Shown here one piece after another: positions 1 through 5,002 of a stretch of 6,727 bases of DNA (position 1 is its first letter; every line of letters starts with the position of its first letter). A program made the position numbers and the translations under genes. The notes beneath the pieces were generated by a model. The model was given only the letters and a program-made list of their open reading frames with translations, had not been told where the DNA came from and did not search any database. Origin of the DNA: an uncultured Clostridium sp. (lineage in GTDB: Bacteria; Bacillota; Clostridia; Lachnospirales; Lachnospiraceae); contig CANRXD010000092.1 in NCBI GenBank assembly GCA_947643685.1, forward strand, positions 1-6,727, written 5' to 3'.

Positions 1-46
1 TTTCCGTGAAAAATGGGAGGTTTTTTCTTTTAAAATTTTTTGCTCG

Positions 47-637
47 TCAGAGTTGAAACACATTGGTATTTTCCACACTTCCTGCATGCACCAGATTCAT
101 TTTATAATTTGGAAGATATGTCTCCAATTCTTTACTCCGGGCTCCTTCTTCATTCCATCCCATCATCTCATACAAGCTCCTGCTGCCATCCCACTCTCCC
201 CCGAAATAAAATACAATGGTTATCACAGGGGTCAGCCGGTCTTCCTTTGTAATGCCGGATAAAAACTCTTCTCCCTTCAAAAGCTCTCCCCTCTCCCTGT
301 GGCCCTTTTCAATCTCCTGAATCTGTCTCACATATTCCAGGGCATCATACAGCATGCTCCGCACCGGCATGGCATAATGTACCCTGCTTTGACTTTCCTC
401 AGCAAAGATCACCGAATACATGCCCACATCCGCTTTCATCTGTATATCTCTCCTCCGCTCCAGGGCACATAATTTTCCGGAAGCCGCCTCGTATAAAATT
501 CCCGGCTGTCCGGAAATGCATTCCAGCCCTTCCGGTTTCAGAATCTGCTCCCCATGATACACAATTCCATTGACAAAATCCGCAAAGATTTCTTTTCGTC
601 CCATCATCTGATTCACCGCCACATCGGCTTTTCCCAT
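47..637 (-). CDS. Rpn-family PD-(D/E)XK nuclease / transposase-like protein, short form, probably C-terminally truncated
   Basis: This 196-aa protein resembles the Rpn (recombination-promoting nuclease, formerly 'transposase_31') proteins that occur in many copies in Lachnospiraceae. The N-terminus MGKAD, the stretch KEIFADFVNG near residues 15-24 and ISGQPGI near 41-47 match my memory of that family. The likely nuclease core is D64 (in RRRD) followed by E81-S-Q83 (in AEESQ) and VHYAMPVRSMLYDALEY at 87-102. A second conserved block, DRLTPVITIVFYFGG, lies at 133-147. The upstream ATG at 676 has no good ribosome binding site. The ATG at 637 has GGAGGG five bases upstream and gives the family's usual N-terminus, so I chose 637. 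Family members usually run to about 290-330 aa and continue with a TDLQ-like segment. Here the frame stops right after ENTNVFQL. The gene is either a short form or recently broken. It is transcribed away from the IS110 fragment. Its cellular role is unknown; DNA cleavage is inferred from the family. Confidence 0.75.
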   Translation of the reverse strand: MGKADVAVNQMMGRKEIFADFVNGIVYHGEQILKPEGLECISGQPGILYEAASGKLCALERRRDIQMKADVGMYSVIFAEESQSRVHYAMPVRSMLYDALEYVRQIQEIEKGHRERGELLKGEEFLSGITKEDRLTPVITIVFYFGGEWDGSRSLYEMMGWNEEGARSKELETYLPNYKMNLVHAGSVENTNVFQL

Positions 638-642
638 GAAAT

Positions 643-648
643 CCCTCC
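643..648 (-). promoter_or_regulatory. Ribosome binding site deciding the start of the Rpn-family gene
   Basis: On the minus strand GGAGGG stands five bases before the ATG at 637. The upstream in-frame ATG at 676 is preceded by pyrimidine-rich sequence with no such motif, so the longer 209-aa reading is unlikely. Confidence 0.7.
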
Positions 649-853
649 AGTTTAAACAATTATTTTTTGTTACCATTCACAGGGGGCAGAGAAAATCAGA
701 TGAAAACAGACGTCAGGCCTGCTTATAAGACAATTTTCATCCGTTTTTTCACACCAGGCGTCTGTGAACAGTAACTATCTTATCAAATCAGGAATTTTGC
801 GGCCATATGCCGCCAGAAACATGACGCTTATACGCATCACAAGATAAAAAGAC

Positions 854-871
854 TATACCACTTATGGTATA
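854..871. repeat. Perfect inverted repeat TATACCA-N4-TGGTATA, operator-like
   Basis: Two perfect 7-bp arms are separated by CTTA. The right arm runs into TATAAA (868-873), which could be a -10 box on the plus strand, but I see no matching -35 box. The size and symmetry suit a dimeric repressor site or a small hairpin. No cognate regulator is visible in the window. Confidence 0.35.
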
Positions 872-955
872 AAATAAGGAGAACTCTTTTGTAAAAAGAA
901 TACCATACTTCCAGCAAAATAACAAGAAATTTTTGTAACAGATAATATGTAGTGA

Positions 956-977
956 CGGGAAGTGTAACACCTTCCCG
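956..977 (+). repeat. Hairpin in the presumed IS110 left end
   Basis: CGGGAAG (956-962) pairs with CTTCCCG (971-977), and the stem can be extended inwards by TG/CA with one bulged C, leaving a TAA loop. There is no following T-run, so it is not a typical terminator. It lies about 110 bases upstream of the IS110 fragment. IS110-group elements are known to encode a structured bridge RNA in that region, so it could belong to such an RNA; this is inference only. Confidence 0.35.
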
Positions 978-1002
978 GAAGTAAAAAAGTAACCTCAACT
1001 AT

Positions 1003-1031
1003 TTGAACAATCGTGGATTTACCTGTATACT
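1003..1031 (+). promoter_or_regulatory. Sigma-70-like promoter upstream of the IS110 fragment
   Basis: TTGAAC (1003-1008) and TATACT (1026-1031) are separated by exactly 17 bases. This predicts a transcript starting near 1038 with a leader of about 50 bases before the ATG at 1088. The leader contains a small hairpin, CCTG-GAAA-CAGG (1046-1057), with a GNRA-type loop. A weaker alternative uses TTGACA at 1036-1041 with a poor -10 box. Confidence 0.6.
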
Positions 1032-1087
1032 AAGATTGACAAAAACCTGGAAACAGGGATTACCGCATTCAAAATAGGAGGTTACTT

Positions 1088-1339
1088 ATGAATACTATTA
1101 TAATCAATTTTGGCATGGATGTCCATACTACAAATTTTACTCTTTGCTGCTATAACCTTTACAACGGTGCCTTTTTCGGTGAAACCTCAGTCGCCCCGGA
1201 TTACCGGGAGGTGGTCAAATACATGGACACCATCCGGAAGGCGCAGAAGCTATCCACAGGTTTGGATGTTGAGTTTGTCTGCGGTTATGAGGCAGGCTGT
1301 CCCGGCTACACCCTTTACCACCAGTTCAAAGAGTTTTGA
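1088..1339 (+). pseudogene. IS110-family transposase, N-terminal fragment
   Basis: The 83-aa reading frame matches the start of the DEDD (RuvC-like) domain of IS110-family transposases. GMDVH near residues 9-13 carries the first catalytic Asp (D11), followed by the TLCCY motif at 18-22. VCGYEAGCPGYTLYHQF at 64-80 carries the catalytic Glu (E68). AGGAGG lies six bases before the ATG, so the start is firm. Full family members are about 400 aa. The third and fourth catalytic Asp residues and the whole C-terminal serine-containing domain are missing, so no recombinase activity is expected. The homology ends at TGA 1337-1339, and the next sequence reads in another frame as a different protein. I take this as a deletion remnant of an insertion sequence. 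Confidence 0.8.
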
Positions 1340-1481
1340 AGCTGGAGAACACATCTCCTGTGGTCCATATACAGGGGGGACTCAGGGCGCCAGGACGGTT
1401 CGATTTGAATCGGTCCCTGGAGGAAATGAACAGAGAAATCATACAGCTTGTACTGGAAGAATGCGGGGGCAATCTAACAGC
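1336..1481 (+). pseudogene. C-terminal Fis-type HTH remnant of a sigma-54-dependent transcriptional activator
   Basis: In the frame beginning TTG at 1336, the residues FDLNRSLEEMNREIIQLVLE followed by ECGGNLTA (about 1402-1481) look like the last domain (HTH_8, Fis-type) of sigma-54 enhancer-binding activators. That domain typically reads LEEI-x-R-x-I-I-x-x-VLEE-x-GGN-x-T-x-AA and then a recognition helix ending ISRTTLWR. Here the match stops just after GGNLTA, where the stem of a hairpin begins, so the recognition helix is missing. No AAA+ domain lies upstream; the preceding DNA is the IS110 fragment in another frame. The open frame continues to 2010, but only as antisense to the amidohydrolase gene. 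The call rests on remembered motif similarity over about 27 residues, so it is moderately sure at best. The exact left junction (about 1330-1345) is uncertain. Confidence 0.5.
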
Positions 1482-1513
1482 TCAGCCCTGTAAGAATTCA
1501 GGGCTGAGCTGTT
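1476..1513 (-). terminator. Perfect 15-bp inverted repeat at the 3' end of the amidohydrolase operon, probable terminator
   Basis: AACAGCTCAGCCCTG (1476-1490) and its exact complement (1499-1513) flank an 8-base loop. The hairpin begins five bases after the stop codon of the last M20 gene (1519-1521), which fits a transcription terminator or 3'-end-protecting hairpin for the minus-strand operon. Neither side has a proper T-run: the minus strand continues AGATTGCC and the plus strand TACAATTACC. Factor-independent termination is therefore not certain. It could also stop the truncated plus-strand reading from the insertion remnants. Confidence 0.6.
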
Positions 1514-1518
1514 TACAA

Positions 1519-2955
1519 TTACCATATAGCCGGTCTTACATCTGCAGGAAGAGGATTGGGATAGGTTTCACCATCCAGCGCCTCTTCCCAGTCTTTTTTC
1601 GCCTGAGCCAGAAGATCTGGCTTTTCCAGAAGCTCCACACCCGTACAGGCCATGACCTTGGCCGCTGTAAGCATACCTTTATGGGCTATGGATGCCTTTC
1701 CCTGTGCCACGGCCTGCCAGGAATGCAGGGCCGTTCCCGCCGCATAACAGTTCACGTTCACCTGCCCGGTGGGAACCACCCAGCTCACATCACCCACATC
1801 CGTGGAACCGCCGCCGCCAAAAGTAAATTCTCTGTCCAGAACAAAATCCAGAAGCGGCATTTCCATCATTTCTTTCTTTTTATCCTTATCCGCCAGAGCG
1901 TTAATCATATCCTTAAGGCCTTCTTTATCCAGCTCCGTAATGGCCTCTTTAAACTTCGCCGCATAGGCAAGCTCTTCTTCTGTATAGCCAATGGGAACAA
2001 AATGCCTTAAATTTTCGTCCATGACACTCTCCAGCGCAGGATTCCCGATCACATTGGAATAGGCGGCCACCTGCTTAATCTCCACCGTGGTTCCGGTAAT
2101 CAGGGCCGCACCCTTTGCAATGTCGCACATTCTCTCATACAGCTTTTTCACCTGGGTTACCTTCGGCGCACGGATGGCGTAAAGAATCTGGGCCTCTGAC
2201 GGAATCACATTGGGGGCGATTCCCCCGGTGTTGGTGATGGCTCCGTGGACTCTTGCCTCATCAATCATATGTTCTCTCATATAATTGACACCGATATCCA
2301 TGATCTCCACCGCATCCAGGGCGGACCGTCCCAGCTCCGGCGCCCCCGCCGCATGGGATGAAATTCCATGGAAGGTAAAAAACACACGGAAGTTGGCCAG
2401 AAATTTATCGTCGGACACAGTTTTGTTGGTGGTGTCAGGATGCCAGGTGATGGCGGCATCGCAGTCGTCAAAAAAGCCGTCCCGGACCAGATAGGCCTTT
2501 CCTCCTGCGTTTTCCTCTGCCGGACACCCGTAGTACCTGATTGTGCCGGAACAACGGTTTTCTTCCATATAGGACTTCAAAGCATCCGCCGCGGCCAGAG
2601 CAGCCGTACCAAGAAGATGATGACCGCAGCCATGTCCGTTGTCCTTTCCTTTAACAGGACACCGCACCGGCTGGTCCGCCTCCTGCTGGAGGCTGGATAA
2701 AGCGTCAAACTCTCCAAGAAACGCCAGTACCGGCTTTCCGCTCCCATATTCCGCAATAAAAGCCGTCGCTTCCCCTGCCAGATCAAACCGTATGGAAAAT
2801 CCTCTGGATTTTAAATACTCCTGCTGGATTCTGGAGGAATTCCATTCCTGAAATCTGGGCTCCGCGTATTCCCAGATCTCATCACTCATGTCCGTATACG
2901 TCTGTTTTCTCTGTTCAATCAGGTCATTGATTGTCGTTCTAAAGTCTCTTTCCAT
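1519..2955 (-). CDS. M20-family amidohydrolase, AbgB-type, copy 1 (operon-distal)
   Basis: This 478-aa cytosolic metallo-amidohydrolase belongs to the M20 peptidase group that includes the AbgA/AbgB p-aminobenzoyl-glutamate hydrolase subunits and N-acyl amino acid hydrolases. Visible active-site elements are D84 in GEFDALSSL, NGHGCGHHLLG at 106-116 (Cys110/His112 region), the Glu pair E147-E148 in CPAEEN, H172 in TWHP and H411 in GTALHSWQ. The insert forming the lid/dimerisation domain runs from about 186 to 301 and includes HGISSHAAGAPELGRSALDA (196-215), whose H201 is conserved in this subfamily. GGGGSTDVGDVSWVVP at 380-395 is also characteristic. The start has AAAGGAG six bases upstream. 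It is the last gene of the operon, 76 bp after its paralogue, with no clear promoter in the gap. The protein is about 77% identical to copy 2. The substrate is unknown; an N-acyl or aminobenzoyl amino acid is inferred from the family. Confidence 0.88.
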   Translation of the reverse strand: MERDFRTTINDLIEQRKQTYTDMSDEIWEYAEPRFQEWNSSRIQQEYLKSRGFSIRFDLAGEATAFIAEYGSGKPVLAFLGEFDALSSLQQEADQPVRCPVKGKDNGHGCGHHLLGTAALAAADALKSYMEENRCSGTIRYYGCPAEENAGGKAYLVRDGFFDDCDAAITWHPDTTNKTVSDDKFLANFRVFFTFHGISSHAAGAPELGRSALDAVEIMDIGVNYMREHMIDEARVHGAITNTGGIAPNVIPSEAQILYAIRAPKVTQVKKLYERMCDIAKGAALITGTTVEIKQVAAYSNVIGNPALESVMDENLRHFVPIGYTEEELAYAAKFKEAITELDKEGLKDMINALADKDKKKEMMEMPLLDFVLDREFTFGGGGSTDVGDVSWVVPTGQVNVNCYAAGTALHSWQAVAQGKASIAHKGMLTAAKVMACTGVELLEKPDLLAQAKKDWEEALDGETYPNPLPADVRPAIW

Positions 2956-3031
2956 ACATAACTCCTTTGTCGTGAGACCGTCTTAAAATTCGCTTTTTCA
3001 GCAATATGTAGACGAAATTCAGATTTTTCTC
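2956..3031 (-). other. Short spacer between the two M20 genes
   Basis: This is the longest gap in the operon. It holds the ribosome binding site AAAGGAG (2962-2968) of copy 1. I see no convincing hairpin or -35/-10 pair, so copy 1 is probably expressed by read-through from copy 2. Confidence 0.5.
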
Positions 3032-4468
3032 TTACCAGACGGACGGCTTTAAATCCTTTGGAAGCGGATTGGGATATACCTCTCCATCCAGCTCTTCTTT
3101 CCAGTCTGCTTTCGCCTGTTCCACCAGCTCCGGTTTCATTAAAAGCTCCGCCCCCGTATAAGCCAGAACCCTGGCGGCTGCCATCATGCCTTTATGGGCC
3201 ACAGAAGCCTTTCCCTGGGCCACAGCCTGCCAGGAATGGAGAGCCGTTCCCGCCGCATAGCAGTTTGTATATACATGTCCCACCGGAACTACCCAGCTCA
3301 CATCGCCCACATCTGTGGAGCCGCCTCCGCCGTAAGCAGAATTTTTATCCACAATGAAATCCCAGAGAGGAGTCTCCAAAAGTTCCTTTCTTTTCTCCTT
3401 GCCTCCGATATTTGCGGCTATGGCTTTAAGCCCTTCTTTATCAAGCTCTGTGATGACCTGCTGGAATTTTTTCGCATAGGCAAGCTCCTCTTCTGTAAAG
3501 CCCACCGGAATTACATGCTCTAAATTTTCCTGAATCAGATTATCAAGGGTTTCGTTGTCAACCAGATTCGAATAGGCCGCCACCTGCTTAATCTCCACAG
3601 TGGTACCGGTAATTAGGGCCGCACCCTTTGCAATGTCGCACATTCTCTCAAACAGCTTCTGTACCTGGGTTACCTTTGGCGCACGGATCGCATACAGAAT
3701 CTGTGCCTCTGACGGAATTACATTGGGAGCAATTCCTCCGGAATTTGTGATCGCCCCGTGGACCCTGGCCGCGTCAATCATATGTTCCCTCATATAGTTG
3801 ACGCCGATGTCCATGATCTCCACTGCATCCAGGGCAGACCGTCCCAGCTCCGGCGCTCCTGCCGCGTGGGAAGAAATTCCATGGAAGGTAAAAAATACCC
3901 GGAAATTGGCCAGATGGAATCCTCCCTTCATGACCTTGTTCATGGTATAGGGATGCCAGGTAAGGGCAATATCGCAGTCGTCAAAGTATCCGTCCCGAAC
4001 CAGGTAGGCCTTTCCTCCTGCATTCTCCTCCGCGGGACAGCCATAGTACCGGATCGTGCCGGAAAGGTGGTTCTCTTCCATATAAGCCTTTAAAGCATCT
4101 GCTGCCGCCAGAGACGCTGTACCAAGAAGATGATGGCCGCAGCCATGTCCATTGTCCTTTCCTTCAATGGGACACCTGGTCACCTGGTCCGCCTCCTGCT
4201 GAAGACTGGATAAGGCATCAAATTCTCCCAGGAGCGCCAGCACCGGCTTCCCGCTCCCATATTCGGCAATAAACGCCGTTTCCTCCCCGGCCAGATCAGC
4301 CCTGATGGAGAATCCCCGGGACTTTAAATATTCCTGCTGGATTCTGGAAGAATCCCGTTCCTGAAACCTGGGTTCCGCATACCCCCAAATAGTATCACTG
4401 ATTTTCGTGTACTCCCCTGTTCTCTGCTCCAGAATCTCTGAAATTGCAGCTCTGAAATCTGTTCCCAT
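3032..4468 (-). CDS. M20-family amidohydrolase, AbgB-type, copy 2 (operon-proximal)
   Basis: This is a paralogue of the downstream gene with the same fold and all visible active-site elements: D84, NGHGCGHHLLG at 106-116, CPAEEN with E147-E148, H172 in TWHP, and H411 in GTALHSWQ. An in-frame ATG at 4474 lies directly against the purine stretch AAGAGG. The ATG at 4468 has seven bases of spacing and gives MGTDF, which aligns with MERDF of copy 1. I therefore chose 4468, which makes both proteins exactly 478 aa without internal gaps. Differences from copy 1 cluster at the N-terminus, in the loop after H172 (174-185), at 302-379 and near the C-terminus. Residues 186-301 differ at only four positions. 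In E. coli AbgA and AbgB act as a heterodimer, so a mixed dimer is conceivable here. The substrate cannot be deduced. It follows the flavoprotein gene by 30 bp. Confidence 0.88.
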   Translation of the reverse strand: MGTDFRAAISEILEQRTGEYTKISDTIWGYAEPRFQERDSSRIQQEYLKSRGFSIRADLAGEETAFIAEYGSGKPVLALLGEFDALSSLQQEADQVTRCPIEGKDNGHGCGHHLLGTASLAAADALKAYMEENHLSGTIRYYGCPAEENAGGKAYLVRDGYFDDCDIALTWHPYTMNKVMKGGFHLANFRVFFTFHGISSHAAGAPELGRSALDAVEIMDIGVNYMREHMIDAARVHGAITNSGGIAPNVIPSEAQILYAIRAPKVTQVQKLFERMCDIAKGAALITGTTVEIKQVAAYSNLVDNETLDNLIQENLEHVIPVGFTEEELAYAKKFQQVITELDKEGLKAIAANIGGKEKRKELLETPLWDFIVDKNSAYGGGGSTDVGDVSWVVPVGHVYTNCYAAGTALHSWQAVAQGKASVAHKGMMAAARVLAYTGAELLMKPELVEQAKADWKEELDGEVYPNPLPKDLKPSVW

Positions 4469-4475
4469 ATGCATA

Positions 4476-4484
4476 CCTCTTTCT
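4476..4484 (-). promoter_or_regulatory. Ribosome binding site deciding the start of M20 copy 2
   Basis: The minus strand reads AAAGAGG here, then TATGCAT and the ATG at 4468. For the ATG at 4474 the same motif would be only one base away, which is too close for normal initiation. The 4468 start also matches the paralogue's N-terminus. Confidence 0.6.
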
Positions 4485-4498
4485 TTTTATGTTTTTCA

Positions 4499-4987
4499 TC
4501 ATGGATGGCGCTTTCCTGTCACCGTATCCACTGTGATTTTCCACACTGCCACAGCCTGCGTTTCCTGCTCCGAAAAGGCGGCTTTATCATAAGAAATCCC
4601 TTCCGGCGCACCAATGTGATTCATAATAACAGCCAGGCCTTCCCGCTTTTTCTCCGGCTCACCGATTATCTTTGCATTTCCGCTTCCGCATACACTTTCA
4701 AAACTGGTACTGGATTTACAGGCATGCTCTTTGACCAGCTTCATTTTATTTCCGCCATAAATCGAAAACGAAACATGGGGATTCTTTTTTAACAGTTCAA
4801 GCTTTGTCCCCTGGGCTGCCCCATGGAAGTAAAGCACCAGCTTCCCGTCTTCCATTCTGGCCCCGTAGTTTAGCGGAACCAGATACGGGAACGGCTCGTC
4901 ACAAAAAGCCACGGTACAGACAGTTTCCCGTTTTACAATCTCAAAAATTTCCGCCATGTCTGTAAGTTCTCTGTCCTTTCGTCTCAT
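4499..4987 (-). CDS. NimA-like / pyridoxamine 5'-phosphate oxidase-fold flavoprotein
   Basis: This 162-aa protein resembles the NimA/5-nitroimidazole reductase group of the split-barrel, FMN-binding pyridoxamine-phosphate-oxidase-like family. Motifs in order are CTVAFCDEPFPYLVPLNYG at 24-42, VLYFHGAAQGTKLELLKKNP at 51-70, SFESVCGSGNAKIIGEP at 95-111, and the typical C-terminal strand ending VTGKRHP. Its length is normal for the family. Proteins of this type bind flavin and reduce small molecules; some reduce nitroimidazole drugs, but most have no assigned substrate, so a resistance role should not be assumed. A TTG at 5002 is in frame, but the ATG at 4987 has GGAGG eight bases upstream and fits family N-termini better. 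The start lies 15 bp after the stop of the amidohydrolase gene, so translation is probably coupled. What a flavoprotein does in a hydrolase operon is unclear; it may act on the released product. Confidence 0.85.
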   Translation of the reverse strand: MRRKDRELTDMAEIFEIVKRETVCTVAFCDEPFPYLVPLNYGARMEDGKLVLYFHGAAQGTKLELLKKNPHVSFSIYGGNKMKLVKEHACKSSTSFESVCGSGNAKIIGEPEKKREGLAVIMNHIGAPEGISYDKAAFSEQETQAVAVWKITVDTVTGKRHP

Positions 4988-4995
4988 ACGGGTTT

Positions 4996-5000
4996 CCTCC
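4996..5000 (-). promoter_or_regulatory. Ribosome binding site of the flavoprotein gene
   Basis: GGAGG on the minus strand lies just before the stop codon of the preceding gene ends the gap, eight bases from the ATG at 4987. It supports that start over the in-frame TTG at 5002, which has no separate binding site. Confidence 0.65.
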
Positions 5001-5002
5001 AA

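Larger units (their letters stand above)
677..1002. other. Non-coding stretch between the Rpn gene and the IS110 fragment
   Basis: I see no credible gene here; a 60-codon minus-strand frame at 788-970 resembles nothing I recognise and has no good ribosome binding site. The stretch holds several small inverted repeats: TTCACAG/CTGTGAA (676-682 with 762-768), GATGAAAA/TTTTCATC (699-706 with 734-741), GCGGC/GCCGC (799-803 with 809-813), TATACCA/TGGTATA (854-860 with 865-871) and CGGGAAG/CTTCCCG (956-962 with 971-977). The right part is probably the non-coding left end of the IS110 element, but I cannot place the element boundary. Confidence 0.5.

Noticed and set aside
1110..1493. A 127-codon plus-strand frame overlapping the IS110 fragment
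   Set aside because: It is out of frame with the recognised transposase sequence and has no ribosome binding site or motif.
1482..2010. Continuation of the regulator-like frame as a 224-codon gene
   Set aside because: Past the hairpin it is antisense to the M20 gene and has no resemblance to a regulator; only the first part is meaningful.
2368..2700. Plus-strand frames inside the M20 genes (also 3194-3523 and 3758-4093)
   Set aside because: They are antisense shadows. Their similarity to each other only reflects the duplicated M20 genes.
1519..4468. Recent gene conversion as the cause of the near-identical central protein block
   Set aside because: The DNA there still differs at roughly 11% of positions, mostly silent, so protein-level constraint or an old event is a better explanation.
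4499..4987. Calling the flavoprotein a nitroimidazole resistance gene
   Set aside because: Most members of this fold have no resistance role, and the operon context points to metabolism.
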